Below the pieces are notes generated by a model that ran no database searches, was not told the origin of the DNA, and saw only the letters and a list, made by a program, of their open reading frames with translations. The position numbers and the translations under genes were made by a program. From assembly GCF_003116035.1 (NCBI RefSeq), contig NZ_LGQW01000015.1:6766555-6829760 (forward strand): a DNA stretch of 63,206 nucleotides. Direction: 5' to 3'. This stretch comes from Azospirillum sp. TSH64. GTDB taxonomy: Bacteria; Pseudomonadota; Alphaproteobacteria; Azospirillales; Azospirillaceae. This document shows, in pieces, positions 8,602 to 17,435 of the stretch. Numbering within the stretch: position 1 is the first letter of the stretch; each line of letters starts with the position of its first letter.

Positions 8602-9635
8602 GGGCTGCCTCCGGTCGCGGGCTGAAGAGTGAGCTGGCCGGGTGTCCGGCTCGGCGAGTTGGGGAAGCGCAGCCAGGACGTCCAGCCGAGCAGGCTGCCG
8701 TCGCGGGCGGAAAGACGGGTGCGCGGCACCATCGGCGGGCTCAGCACCAGGGAAATCTGGAAATCCATGCCGTCGCCGCTGTGGAAGCGGGCGAGGGCGC
8801 ACAGCGTGGCATGGTGGCGGCCGTTGGGCAGGAAGTCGCGGTAGCGCTCCAGCGAGTCCATTTTCAGTTCGATGTCGTAGCAGGTCTGCTGGTCCCAGAC
8901 GCGCCGTCCGACCACCACATCCTGGCCCAGCCGGTTGTTGCGTCCCCGCCGCCCGGCGCTGACGACGGTCGTCGCCTCCTCGCCCAGGGGAAGCCAGCGG
9001 CCGACGAATCCCTTGACCCGCGCCTCCACCTGGAAGATGGCGCCGATCATCGTCTCCAGCCCGGCGGCCGAGCGCACGCGGCAGGACAGGATGCCGGAAA
9101 AGGCCAGCAGCATGCGGTCGGGCGCACCGGGCAGCCGCTCCTCCAGATGACCGGTGCCGATGCCCACCAGGGAGCGCAGGGCCCGTGCCAGCAGCGACCG
9201 CTCCGGATCGCGCTCCAGCAGCGGCAGGCTGCCCTGCCGCGTCCGGTAGAGGATCGACATCAGGCGGTGGTTGAAGATGTCGTAGAAGGCGGCGCCTGCC
9301 GTGTCGTGGCGGGCCACGCGCTCCAGCATCATCTCGGTGGCGACATAGGGCAGGGGGCCGCCCGTGCCGCCGAGCCCCAGCACCGGCGAGCGCACGACGC
9401 CGCGCCCGTCCTCGTCCTGCCGGGCCGACACCACGTCGCTGGCCGGAAAGGCGAGGGTGGCGTCATGTTCGATGCGCACGGCCTCGCGGTCGGGATCGAT
9501 GCCGGACCCGAGTGGCTCGCGGTCCGGTGCGGCGCGTTCCAGCAAGGCGATGGCCTGAAACAGGTCGAACCCCCAGGGCTCGGCCTCCAGCGCCTCGATC
9601 AGAGGACGGGCTGATTGCCTGCCAGGCGTGGCCAT
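8598..9635 (-). CDS. tssG: T6SS baseplate protein TssG
   Basis: The 345-residue baseplate wedge protein begins at the ATG at 9635, inside the end of tssF (37-bp overlap). Family hallmarks are WGFDLFQAIALLER near the N-terminus, then GLGGTGGPLPYVATEMM, FYDIFNHRLMSILYR and a C-terminal LGWTSWLRF segment. TssG binds TssF, TssE and TssK to form the baseplate. The open frame runs far upstream across tssF, but that part is a shadow. It is tightly coupled to both tssF and clpV. Confidence 0.93.
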   Translation of the reverse strand: MATPGRQSARPLIEALEAEPWGFDLFQAIALLERAAPDREPLGSGIDPDREAVRIEHDATLAFPASDVVSARQDEDGRGVVRSPVLGLGGTGGPLPYVATEMMLERVARHDTAGAAFYDIFNHRLMSILYRTRQGSLPLLERDPERSLLARALRSLVGIGTGHLEERLPGAPDRMLLAFSGILSCRVRSAAGLETMIGAIFQVEARVKGFVGRWLPLGEEATTVVSAGRRGRNNRLGQDVVVGRRVWDQQTCYDIELKMDSLERYRDFLPNGRHHATLCALARFHSGDGMDFQISLVLSPPMVPRTRLSARDGSLLGWTSWLRFPNSPSRTPGQLTLQPATGGSP

Positions 9636-11395
9636 GTCTTCCAGATCCCCCCTCGTTGCACCGAGCGCAGCCGGAGCTGGGCGAAAGCGTTGACGTTGAC
9701 GTAGAGGCCGAGGAAGCGGCTCAGCACCCCGCCGAACACCAGCGGGCTGGTGCCCACGAAGTTGCGCTCGTCGATGTCGAGCGTCAGTTCCAGCCCGCGC
9801 ACGAAGCCGCGCCAGGCATCCTGGCCGATGCGGTGCAGGACCGGCCGCGAGGACAGGGCGTTCAGGCCGCGCAGCTGGTTCTGCGCCATCACGTCGTCCG
9901 GCGCATAGAGCCCGAGAATGGCCTGGAGCGCCCGCAGCCCCTCCGGATCGCCCGTCAGGCTGAGGTGGTTGACCGACAGGTGCGAGACCAGCTTCCACGC
10001 CGACGTGCCGCCGATCGGGGCGGGACGCCCGGCGGTCGGCTTGTTCAGGCAGCGGATGGAGGCGATGGGGGCCGCCTCCTCGATCATCAGCACCGCCCCG
10101 GCCGGCACCTGTTCCGCCAGACCGCGGTTGGTGCAGGCGACCCTGACCAGCAGCGTCTCGTCCGCCGGCTCCGCCGGGTCGAGGTCGAGATGGTGCAGGC
10201 TGAGATAGACGTCGGTGCCCGGCATGTCCTCGCGCTGGGTCGGTTCGCGCGCGGCGAGCCAGAAGCCGCGCGGATCGGCATCGGCGCTGGCATGCTGGAA
10301 GGAGAACAGGGGCACATAGCTGCGTCGCGCGCCGTCGGCGTCGCGCATGCCCGTGACCTCCAGCACCGAATGGATTTCGGTGGTCCGCTCGCGCATGGCG
10401 TCGGCGACGACGCGGTAGGAGGTGCGCTTGTGGTTGAGCCGCACCGGCTCGGCCGAGCGGGTGAACAGGTTGACGATCGGCGTGCAGCCCAGCCGGAAAC
10501 AGTCGCGGCGCACCGTCAGCCGGTTGGGCAGCGGGCGCGACACCAGGATCAGCACGTCCACCACGGTTCCCGACAGCCGGCCCTGCGGCAGCGTCAGATC
10601 GTAGAAGTCGAACTTTTGCGGGAACTCGAAATACTCCTGCAGCAGGCCGTAGGCCGGCTGGGCGTGCCGCGGGTGCGGCAGCACGGTCTGGTCGGGCTCG
10701 AAGCCGACGGGACGCAGCAGGTCGTCGCCGCGCAGCCGCACCGGCGGCTTGCCGGGCATCAGGTAGACGACCTCCACCATGCCGCACAGCAGCAGTTCGT
10801 GCAGCGCCGCGTTCAGCACCGGCTCGCCGTTGAGGAACAGCCTCAGGCTCTCGACCGGGAGGTTCTCGAAAACCTGGTTGCAGGTCTCCAGCCGCAGGCG
10901 CAGGACCGAGGCGGCTTCGCCGCCATCGATGAAGTCGTAGCGCTCGGTCGGCTCCACCGCGGCCTCGGTCAGCGCCAGCGGCCACAGGGTCACGTCGTAG
11001 GCGGTGCGGAAGCGGCAGCGCGCCGATCCTTCGGCCAGGGCGTGCAGGGCCGTGCCCCGCGGCACGGTGAAGCCGCCGGTGAGCTGGCCGTTGCCGGCCG
11101 CCGGCTCCATCTGGGCGATGCCCATCGGCGGCACCGGCGCCACCAGCTGCGGGTGGAGGATGCCCAGCAGCGCTTCGGTGAAGCGCGGAAACTCGCGGTC
11201 GAGGTTGAGTTGCAGCCGTCCGGTCAGGAACGCGAAGGACTCGATCAGCCGCTCGACGTTGGGATCGGCCGCCTGGTCGGGCCCGAGCGCCAAGCGTCGG
11301 GCGATCTTCGGGTAGCTGCGTGCGAACGCCTCGCCCGCCCGGCGGACGTACAGCAGTTCGCGCTCATAATGTTCGAGGAGGTCCTCGCGCCGCAT
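9599..11395 (-). CDS. tssF: T6SS baseplate protein TssF
   Basis: The 598-residue TssF/VasA/ImpG protein has typical family length. The N-terminus reads LLEHYERELLYVRRAGEAFARSYPKIA, with the diagnostic RLIESFAFLTGRLQ and FPRFTEALLGILHPQ motifs in the first 85 residues. It pairs with TssG in the baseplate wedge. The start codon lies 1 bp after the tssE stop, and the 3' end overlaps tssG by 37 bp, so the genes are co-translated. Confidence 0.95.
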   Translation of the reverse strand: MRREDLLEHYERELLYVRRAGEAFARSYPKIARRLALGPDQAADPNVERLIESFAFLTGRLQLNLDREFPRFTEALLGILHPQLVAPVPPMGIAQMEPAAGNGQLTGGFTVPRGTALHALAEGSARCRFRTAYDVTLWPLALTEAAVEPTERYDFIDGGEAASVLRLRLETCNQVFENLPVESLRLFLNGEPVLNAALHELLLCGMVEVVYLMPGKPPVRLRGDDLLRPVGFEPDQTVLPHPRHAQPAYGLLQEYFEFPQKFDFYDLTLPQGRLSGTVVDVLILVSRPLPNRLTVRRDCFRLGCTPIVNLFTRSAEPVRLNHKRTSYRVVADAMRERTTEIHSVLEVTGMRDADGARRSYVPLFSFQHASADADPRGFWLAAREPTQREDMPGTDVYLSLHHLDLDPAEPADETLLVRVACTNRGLAEQVPAGAVLMIEEAAPIASIRCLNKPTAGRPAPIGGTSAWKLVSHLSVNHLSLTGDPEGLRALQAILGLYAPDDVMAQNQLRGLNALSSRPVLHRIGQDAWRGFVRGLELTLDIDERNFVGTSPLVFGGVLSRFLGLYVNVNAFAQLRLRSVQRGGIWKTWPRLAGNQPVL

Positions 11396-11396
11396 G

Positions 11397-11882
11397 TCAA
11401 TCCGTCCCGGCGGCGAGGCCGTCGGTCGGCGTTGGGGGGGCAGCGCCGAGATTGACGGAGAAGAACAGCGGCTCGACGACGGTGCCGGCGGCCACCTCGC
11501 CGGAGATTTCCACCGTCAGCGTCCCGTTGCCCTTGCCCGGCGTCACGACGACGCGCGGCCGCAGCAGGCGCGGCTCAAAATCGAGGATGGCATGGCGGAC
11601 CACCGTCTCCACCCGGCGGCGGTCGGTGAAGGAGCGCGGGTGGATCTCGCCGAAGTCCGGCAGCCCGTATTCCATCACGGTGCCGCCGGTGTCGGTCCGG
11701 CGTTCGCCCGCGGTGCGGCTGTCCAGCAGGCGCAGGATCTCCCGCTGGATGGACGCGGTCAGGTCGGGCAGGGACATGACGATCATGGACGGATCGTCGG
11801 TCGACGGGTTGTCCGGCTCGAAATCGATCAGGCGCTCGAAGAGCAGCGTGCGCCCGCCGTTCATCGCCTTGGACTGTCTCAT
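11397..11882 (-). CDS. tssE: T6SS baseplate lysozyme-like protein TssE
   Basis: The 161-residue gp25-like protein caps the proximal end of the sheath at the baseplate. Recognisable features are LFERLIDFEPDN near the N-terminus, then IQREILRLLDSR, YGLPDFGEI and a C-terminal IEISGEV-like segment. The ATG at 11882 follows GGAAGG with a 6-bp spacer. A longer frame upstream has no homology and overlaps the intergenic region behind hcp. It lies within the minus-strand operon between hcp and tssF. Confidence 0.92.
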   Translation of the reverse strand: MRQSKAMNGGRTLLFERLIDFEPDNPSTDDPSMIVMSLPDLTASIQREILRLLDSRTAGERRTDTGGTVMEYGLPDFGEIHPRSFTDRRRVETVVRHAILDFEPRLLRPRVVVTPGKGNGTLTVEISGEVAAGTVVEPLFFSVNLGAAPPTPTDGLAAGTD

Positions 11883-11932
11883 TACCGGCCTTCCGATCCC
11901 TTGTCGTCCGCTTGCCCGCGGCGTTGCCACGC

Positions 11933-11966
11933 TTGCCCCTCCCTTGCGGAGCGAGAGAGGGGGCAA
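11933..11966 (-). other. Intergenic hairpin between hcp and tssE
   Basis: An imperfect inverted repeat, TTGCCCC-type (11933-11940) with a GGGGCAA-type arm (11957-11966), lies downstream of hcp in the 139-bp gap before tssE. A hairpin here could stabilise the hcp message or attenuate read-through, which would fit the high Hcp level T6SS needs. That role is inferred. Confidence 0.45.
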
Positions 11967-12021
11967 CCGTTTCCGCCACGGCATGGCCCCGGCAGAAACC
12001 GGGGGCTCATGCCGCAGAGTC

Positions 12022-12531
12022 TCAGCTCGCGCCGCCGACCGCACCGGTGAGCAGGTCGAACGAGACGCCGCCGCCGCCCTGGCTGGTCTGCTTCTCGTCG
12101 TACTGCTTGTAGACCCAGGTGATCTTCGTGGCGTTGATCTCCAGGCTCTCCGTGGTGTCGCCCTCGCTGACGCTCAGCGAATGCTTCGACAGGAGCGGGT
12201 TGGTCAGCTCCAGGGTGAGGAACTCGACCCACTGGAACTCGTCGTCGCCCAGCGGCTTGACGCAGTGGATCTTCCAGGTCTCGCCCTTCACGCCGGCCCG
12301 CAGCAGCAGGCTGATGAGCTTGGGGGACGCGATGTCCCACTTGCGCTCCAGCGTGATGTTGTTGACCTTCGGCGTGTGGACGGTGCGCCGCGCGTTGGTC
12401 GTGACTTCCATCTCGACCTCCATGTCCTGCGCGAGCGATTCGCACAGGATCATGTCGGTGAAGTCGACCTGCTTCGTCTTGACCCGGCACTCGCCCTTGA
12501 CCTCGGGGATCTCCAGGATGACCATGGACAT
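12022..12531 (-). CDS. hcp: T6SS tube protein Hcp (first copy)
   Basis: The 169-residue protein belongs to the Hcp family, whose hexamers stack into the inner tube. Features include VKTKQVDFTDMILCESLAQDMEVEME near the N-terminus, followed by VNNITLERKWD and a KITWVYKQYD segment near the C-terminus. The tail after about residue 150 is Gly-rich. The start at 12531 has AGGAG 9 bp upstream; a second Met two codons later is possible. It sits between tssC and tssE. It is clearly different from the second Hcp at 32595, so the tube could be built from two subunit types or be condition-specific. Confidence 0.92.
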   Translation of the reverse strand: MSMVILEIPEVKGECRVKTKQVDFTDMILCESLAQDMEVEMEVTTNARRTVHTPKVNNITLERKWDIASPKLISLLLRAGVKGETWKIHCVKPLGDDEFQWVEFLTLELTNPLLSKHSLSVSEGDTTESLEINATKITWVYKQYDEKQTSQGGGGVSFDLLTGAVGGAS

Positions 12532-12578
12532 GGTGATGAACTCCTAAACAGATGGGCGTTGGACGGTCGGGGCCGGGG

Positions 12579-14048
12579 TCAGGCTTCCGGCGCCGGCAGC
12601 TCGGCCACCAGCCGGATCGAAGCCGACAGCTCTTCGAGCTGGAAGTGCGGGCGCAGGAACACGTTGGCGCGGTAAACGCCCGGACGGCCCGGCACCTCGT
12701 AGACGTCCACGCGGGCCTCGCGCAGCGGGAAGCGGGCCTTCATGTCCTGGGAGGCGTCGTCATCCAGCAGGATGTAGTTGCCGATCCAGGTGTTCAGGTA
12801 GCTCTGCACGTTGCCGCGGGTCGTGAACGAGCCGATCTTGTCGCGCAGCATGACCTTCAGGTAATGCGCGAAACGCGAGGACACGAGCATGTAGGGCAGC
12901 ATCGCCGAGAGCCGCGCGTTCGCGTTGGCCTCGTTGGTGTTGTACACCTTCGGCTTGTTGGCCGTCTGGCCGCCGAAGAACGCCGCATAGTCGGTGTTCT
13001 TGCAGTGCACCAGCGAAATGAAGCCGAGGTCGTTCAGCTCCTTTTCACGACGGTCGGTGATGGCGATCTCGGTCGGGCATTTCAGCGCGACGTCGCCCTC
13101 GTCCGTCTTGAAGGTGTGGGTGGGCAGGCCGCCGACCCGGCCGCCGCCCTCGACGCCGCGGATGGCCGCAGTCCAGCCATACTTGGCGAAGGCGTCGGTG
13201 ATGCGCGCGCCGAGCGCCCACGAGGCGTTGCCCCACAGGTACTTGGAGTGATCGCGGCCGTCCACGTCCTCTACGAAGTTCACGCCTTCGACCGGCACCG
13301 TCTTCGGGCCGTAGGGCAGGCGCAGCAGCGTGTGCGGCATGACGAGCGCGACGTAGCGCGAGTCTTCCGACGCGCGGAAGGACCGCCACTTCGTCATCTC
13401 GGCGGTTTCGAAGATCTTCGACAGGTCGCGCGGACCCGACAGCTCGGAGAAGCTGTCCATGTCGAACATCTTGGGCGAGGCGGCGGCGATGAAGGGCGCA
13501 TGGGCCGCAGCGGCGACGTTCGAGATCTTCTCGATCAGCGACATGTCCTGCGGATGGCGGCCGAACTCGTAGTCGCCGATCAGCACGCTGTAGGGCGTGC
13601 CGCCGAGCGTGCCGTACTCGGCCTCGTAGACCATCTTGAACAGCGCGCTCTGGTCGAACTCGACCGCGCTGTCGAGATCCTTCTGCAGGTCCTTGCGCGA
13701 GCTGTTCAGCACGCGGATCTTGAGCTGCTTGCCGGTCTCGCTGTTCATGACGAGGTAGTTCAGGCCGCGCCAGGTGGCTTCCAGCTTCTGGAAGTCCTCA
13801 TGGTGCAGCACCTCGTTGAGCTGAAGGCTGATCAGCTCGTCGATCTGGGCGATGCGGTGGTTGATCGCCTCGACGACATCCACGGCGACGGCATCGCCGG
13901 TCTCGGCGACGACCTGGTCGACGAACTCGGACAGCAGATCGCGGGCGTAGGGGCGCTGGCCTTCTTCGCGCGCCATCTTGCCCTCGACCATCATGCGGTC
14001 GAGCAGGCTGGCGCTGGCGGTGCTCTCGACGGACATTTCCGTAGTCAC
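12579..14048 (-). CDS. tssC: T6SS sheath large subunit TssC
   Basis: The 489-residue VipB/TssC protein forms the contractile sheath with TssB. Diagnostic stretches are LEATWRGLNYLVMNSETG, YGTLGGTPYSVLIGDYEF and FIAAASPKMFDM in the N-terminal half, and RFAHYLKVMLRDKIGSF with LNTWIGNYILLDD towards the C-terminus. The GTG at 14048 has AGGAG 7 bp upstream and was chosen over an in-frame ATG four codons later. It follows tssB with a 46-bp gap, as in most T6SS loci. Confidence 0.95.
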   Translation of the reverse strand: MTTEMSVESTASASLLDRMMVEGKMAREEGQRPYARDLLSEFVDQVVAETGDAVAVDVVEAINHRIAQIDELISLQLNEVLHHEDFQKLEATWRGLNYLVMNSETGKQLKIRVLNSSRKDLQKDLDSAVEFDQSALFKMVYEAEYGTLGGTPYSVLIGDYEFGRHPQDMSLIEKISNVAAAAHAPFIAAASPKMFDMDSFSELSGPRDLSKIFETAEMTKWRSFRASEDSRYVALVMPHTLLRLPYGPKTVPVEGVNFVEDVDGRDHSKYLWGNASWALGARITDAFAKYGWTAAIRGVEGGGRVGGLPTHTFKTDEGDVALKCPTEIAITDRREKELNDLGFISLVHCKNTDYAAFFGGQTANKPKVYNTNEANANARLSAMLPYMLVSSRFAHYLKVMLRDKIGSFTTRGNVQSYLNTWIGNYILLDDDASQDMKARFPLREARVDVYEVPGRPGVYRANVFLRPHFQLEELSASIRLVAELPAPEA

Positions 14049-14094
14049 TTGGGCACTCCTGTGAATGCGTTCCGTATCAGCGGATTGGCGGCCG

Positions 14095-14637
14095 TCAGGC
14101 GGCCGGCGGCTCTTCCGTCGGAACCGGCGCCATGGCCGTTTCCGTGGGGCCGAGGAGCTTCTTCAGCTCGTCCTGCTGTTCGGTGTTGGAGATGACGTCG
14201 TTGAGCAGGCCGCTCAGCTCGTCGTTGCCGTCCAGCTTCGCCAGCAGGTCGGAGAGCTTCTGCCGGGCCTCGAACAGGCGGGCCAGCGCCGGCACCTGGT
14301 TCAGCACCTGGACCGGCTCGAAATCGCCCATGTCGTCGAAGTTCAGCAGCACGTTGAGCTTGCCGCCGTCGGGCTGGAGCTTGTTGTCGACTTGGAACGC
14401 CAGCCGCGGAGCGGCGGAGGCCAGAACGTCGTTGAAATTGTCGCGGTCGACCTCGACGAACTTCCGCTCCTTCAGCTTCGGCAGCGGCTTTTCCGGCTTG
14501 CCGCTCAGGTCGGCCAGGACGCCGACGAGGAACGGAAGCTCCTTCATCTCGGTGGCGCCGCCGGTGTGAACCTCGTACGTCAGCTTGACGCGCGGCGGAC
14601 GGACGCGCTCCAATTTCTTCTGGATGCTCTCGGTCAT
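14095..14637 (-). CDS. tssB: T6SS sheath small subunit TssB
   Basis: The 180-residue VipA/TssB protein starts at the ATG at 14637. It carries the standard SIQKKLERVRPPRVKLTYEV opening, a PFLVGVLADLSG motif, and LKERKFVEVDRDNFNDVL near residue 65. It interlocks with TssC in the sheath. Upstream lies a 206-bp leader with several inverted repeats, unusual in this otherwise compact operon. The much longer open frame in this register is a shadow across the J-domain gene. Confidence 0.95.
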   Translation of the reverse strand: MTESIQKKLERVRPPRVKLTYEVHTGGATEMKELPFLVGVLADLSGKPEKPLPKLKERKFVEVDRDNFNDVLASAAPRLAFQVDNKLQPDGGKLNVLLNFDDMGDFEPVQVLNQVPALARLFEARQKLSDLLAKLDGNDELSGLLNDVISNTEQQDELKKLLGPTETAMAPVPTEEPPAA

Positions 14638-14843
14638 GACCTCACCACCTCGCAATGAATCCATGCGCGCCCTGCGCCGCGCGTTAGCCCCGCCATCATT
14701 CGGAGTGCAATCAATCTTAGCCAGCCGAGATAGGCCCCAATTGGCTGGCATCCCCCGGTAACACCTCCGTTTCGGAGGTATTACCCCGCAGCAGGCCTTT
14801 CGGCCTGTTCCATTCCGGCGGGAAGCCCCGCACCGGTACGGAG
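14638..14843 (-). promoter_or_regulatory. Structured leader of tssB with three inverted repeats
   Basis: Three stems lie between the J-domain gene and tssB: GCCAGCC/GGCTGGC (14720-14726 with 14743-14749), ACCTCCG/CGGAGGT (14763-14769 with 14773-14779, extended by three pairs after a mismatch), and CAGGCC/GGCCTG (14792-14797 with 14802-14807). Read on the minus strand they lie between the two genes and could be a terminator/attenuator plus the 5' leader of the tssBC message. Confidence 0.5.
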
Positions 14844-15509
14844 TTACCGGCGCAGGTGCCGCAGCAGGAAGTTGCGCGCTTCCACCAGCTGGCTCATCCG
14901 TTCCGCGCTCGACAGCAGGCCGGTGTCGGGATGGTAGATCGGCGCCAATGTGCGGAAGCGGCTGTTGACCGCCTGCGGATCGAGGCCCCACTCGTGCGTG
15001 AACCCCAGCACGTAGGTCGCCTGCCAGGGCTTGAGGATCGGCTGCTGGAGCGGACGGAAGGCCAGCGTCTCCAGTGCGGACGTCAGCTGCTCCAGGCGCA
15101 GGCGGCAGCGGCTCATCTCGGTTTCCACCGCCGCCAGTTCGCCCGACGTGACCAGGCGCGCGCCGTCGGATGCACCGATGGTCGCCGCCGCCCACGCCGC
15201 CTTGCGGACCGTCGCATGGTCCAGGCGGACCGGGTAGCGCACCCTCAGCTTCGGCACCACGCGCACCCGCCGGGTGCGTCCGTTCTTCAGCGTCACCCGC
15301 CGGTACGACACGTCCACCGGGTTGGGTTCCCCCGGATCCGGCAGAGTTTCCAGCACGTCGGGACTCATGACCGTCAGGAATGCCCGGATGAGCTGCGATG
15401 TCGTCATGCCGCGGGCGACCGCCGCCGCCTCGACGGCCGACCTCAGGGAATGCTGGCAAGGCACGACGATGGAGGACAAAGGGCGACCCCGAAGTGTGAG
15501 TGAAACCAT
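14844..15509 (-). CDS. J-domain (DnaJ-like) protein of the T6SS operon
   Basis: The 221-residue protein has a C-terminal J-domain. WQATYVLGF begins the domain near residue 162, and an FRTLAPIYHPDTG segment holds the essential HPD at 193-195, followed by a typical ARNFLLRHL helix. J-domains stimulate DnaK ATPase activity. The N-terminal 150 residues have no family I recognise but include MTTSQLIRAFLTV and a basic segment around residues 70-95. The start at 15509 was chosen because the sequence upstream is poorly coding. The gene lies 16 bp after the small helical gene and before tssB, so it may recruit a chaperone for sheath or effector folding. That role is inference. Confidence 0.75.
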   Translation of the reverse strand: MVSLTLRGRPLSSIVVPCQHSLRSAVEAAAVARGMTTSQLIRAFLTVMSPDVLETLPDPGEPNPVDVSYRRVTLKNGRTRRVRVVPKLRVRYPVRLDHATVRKAAWAAATIGASDGARLVTSGELAAVETEMSRCRLRLEQLTSALETLAFRPLQQPILKPWQATYVLGFTHEWGLDPQAVNSRFRTLAPIYHPDTGLLSSAERMSQLVEARNFLLRHLRR

Positions 15510-15525
15510 GAATGACCTGTAAGAC

Positions 15526-15837
15526 TCAGTCCCGCGCCTGCCGGAGCTGGACGAGCGCATCGCGGATCGCCGCCTCCAGCGCGGCGATCCGGCCGCGTTG
15601 CTGGTCGTCGCGCCGGGCGGCGGCCTGTGCGGCGCTGCGCAGGCGGCCGACCTCCTCGATCGGCGATGCGTCCACCCCCCGGCGGTCGAGGTAGAACAGC
15701 CCGACCTCGATCACCTGCTGCAGCGTCTGGCCGGCCGGCAACAGCCGCTCCAGCGCCGCCAGTGCGGCAATCCGCTCGCCCGCCGCCTCGCTGCCCAGCC
15801 GCGGAAGCACCGCCCGCAGCCGCTTGTCCCGGCTCAA
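15526..15837 (-). CDS. Small helical protein, function unknown
   Basis: The 103-residue protein lies 12 bp after the methyltransferase stop and 16 bp before the J-domain gene, all in one direction. The N-terminal half contains RLGSEAAGERIAALAALERLL, a helical motif reminiscent of short modules found in some alphaproteobacterial and phage proteins. The C-terminal third is Ala, Arg and Gln-rich and likely a coiled coil. It has no signal peptide or TM segment. I do not recognise a family; operon position argues for a T6SS accessory role. Confidence 0.6.
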   Translation of the reverse strand: MSRDKRLRAVLPRLGSEAAGERIAALAALERLLPAGQTLQQVIEVGLFYLDRRGVDASPIEEVGRLRSAAQAAARRDDQQRGRIAALEAAIRDALVQLRQARD

Positions 15838-15849
15838 CGCGCCGACCGG

Positions 15850-17277
15850 TCAATGCACGGCATGGCCGAGCCGCTGGAACATGCAGAGATAGCCGTGGAC
15901 CGGAACCGACGCCTCGGTACGCAGGATCACGTTGTCGATGGTCCTGGCGCGGAACAGGCCGCGCGCGCTGCTTCGCAGATGGTCGAGACCATGGACGTAA
16001 CGGCCGCTCGGGGTCAGCCGGTATCCCGGCTCCTCCTGCCGCTCGACCGTGAATGCCAGCAGCCCGCCGGGATCGAGCACGTCCGCCGCCGTCCGGAAGA
16101 CTTCGGTCAGGTCGCCGATGTAGCACAGCACGTCGGCGCTGACGACGGCATCGAAGCGTTCGTCGGTTCCGGTCATGAACTGGACGAGTTCGGCCTGCGC
16201 CAGCAGATCGTAGAGGCCGCGGTCGCGCGCCTTGTCCAGCATGCGCGCCGACAGATCGACCCCGACCAGCCGGGATGCCGCCGGGCGCAGGATCGGCCCG
16301 CACAGGCCGGTGCCGCAGCCGATGTCGAGAATCCGTGCACTGCCCTCCGCCGCCTGGGCCGCCGGCAGCGCGGCGACCGCGGTGCGGGCGACGATCTCAT
16401 GCGCCTTGTACTGGAGCGTCTTGACCAGATGCTCGTCGAAGCGGTCGGCATAGGAATCGAACACGTTGGCGACATAGGCCTCCGGCGCCTTGGCCGAGGT
16501 CGTGCCGCCAATGGCGTGGACGAGATGGGCCAGGACCGTGTCGTTCGGATCGAGATCCATCGCCCGGCGATACACCTCCAGCGCTTCGTCCCGATGATTG
16601 CGGTTCACCAGCAGCGATCCCAGCACGATCAGCGATTCCCGCCGCGACGGGTCGAGCGCCGCCCCGCGGCGCGCGGCGGACAGGGCCTCCGCCGACCGGC
16701 CGACGGCGTCCAGCGCCTGAGCCTGGACCGCCAGGACTTCCGTGCCCGCCGGATCCAGGGCCAGTGCGGCGCGGCACACGGGCAGGGCCTCCTCCGGCGC
16801 CTTGTCCTTGAACAGGGCCATGGCGCGCAGGGCATGCATCGCCGAGTGGTCCGGGCGCAGCTTGGCCGCCTGCTCGGCGGCGAGGGCGGCGTCGCGGTAC
16901 CGGTTCTGGGCCAGCAGGATGCGGGCCAGGTTGGCGAAGGCCTCTGGATAGTCGGGGCGGTGGCGCAGCGCGGCGGCGCAGGCGAGCAATGCCTCCTCCA
17001 ACCGGCCCATGCCGCGCAGCGCGACCGCGAGGTTGTTGTAGGGCATCGGCCAGTCGGGTTGCGCGGCGATGGCGTCGCCGAACAGATCGGCGGCCTCGGC
17101 GAAGCGCCCCTGGCGGAGCAGGGCCGTGCCGTCCTCCACCTTCGCCCGGATTTCGTCCGGGATCTCGCCGGCCTGGAACGAGGTGGTTTGGGGCGACGGG
17201 GCATGACGGGGGGAGGGTGTTCCGGCGACACTTGGCGGCGCCATTGCGGGCGCCATTGCGGCGGACGCTTCGTCCAT
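15850..17277 (-). CDS. TPR-containing SAM-dependent methyltransferase
   Basis: The 475-residue protein has about six TPR repeats (residues 45-270) followed by a class I methyltransferase domain. Motif I reads ILDIGCGTG at 316-324, then GVDLSARMLDKAR, and a DAVVSADVLCYIG stretch supplies motif IV. The first 40 residues are Ala/Pro-rich and probably disordered. It is the first gene of the minus-strand T6SS operon. Target and methylated atom are unknown; TPR regions usually bind protein partners, so protein methylation is plausible. It is divergent from the plus-strand arm starting at 17436, with a shared 158-bp promoter region. Confidence 0.8.
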   Translation of the reverse strand: MDEASAAMAPAMAPPSVAGTPSPRHAPSPQTTSFQAGEIPDEIRAKVEDGTALLRQGRFAEAADLFGDAIAAQPDWPMPYNNLAVALRGMGRLEEALLACAAALRHRPDYPEAFANLARILLAQNRYRDAALAAEQAAKLRPDHSAMHALRAMALFKDKAPEEALPVCRAALALDPAGTEVLAVQAQALDAVGRSAEALSAARRGAALDPSRRESLIVLGSLLVNRNHRDEALEVYRRAMDLDPNDTVLAHLVHAIGGTTSAKAPEAYVANVFDSYADRFDEHLVKTLQYKAHEIVARTAVAALPAAQAAEGSARILDIGCGTGLCGPILRPAASRLVGVDLSARMLDKARDRGLYDLLAQAELVQFMTGTDERFDAVVSADVLCYIGDLTEVFRTAADVLDPGGLLAFTVERQEEPGYRLTPSGRYVHGLDHLRSSARGLFRARTIDNVILRTEASVPVHGYLCMFQRLGHAVH

Positions 17278-17435
17278 GGCGGTCCCCTCCGAGAAAAAAT
17301 GATATTCGGCCTATGCCGTGACAAAGGGCATACCGCACCCCCGACGCCGCCGCAAAAGCAGATCGAACCAACATGGGCCAATCTTCAGGGGCTCCGGCGC
17401 TGGAATCCGGCTATAGCCGAACCAGGAGGCCAGCC
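17278..17435. promoter_or_regulatory. Divergent promoter region between the two T6SS arms
   Basis: This 158-bp gap separates the first genes of the two oppositely oriented T6SS operons and must hold start signals for both. No convincing sigma70 or sigma54 consensus or palindrome was recognised by eye. Confidence 0.5.

Noticed and set aside
9512..11455. 647-residue plus-strand frame opposite tssF
   Set aside because: It is a shadow with Gln/Arg/Gly-rich composition and no family features; TssF is unambiguous.
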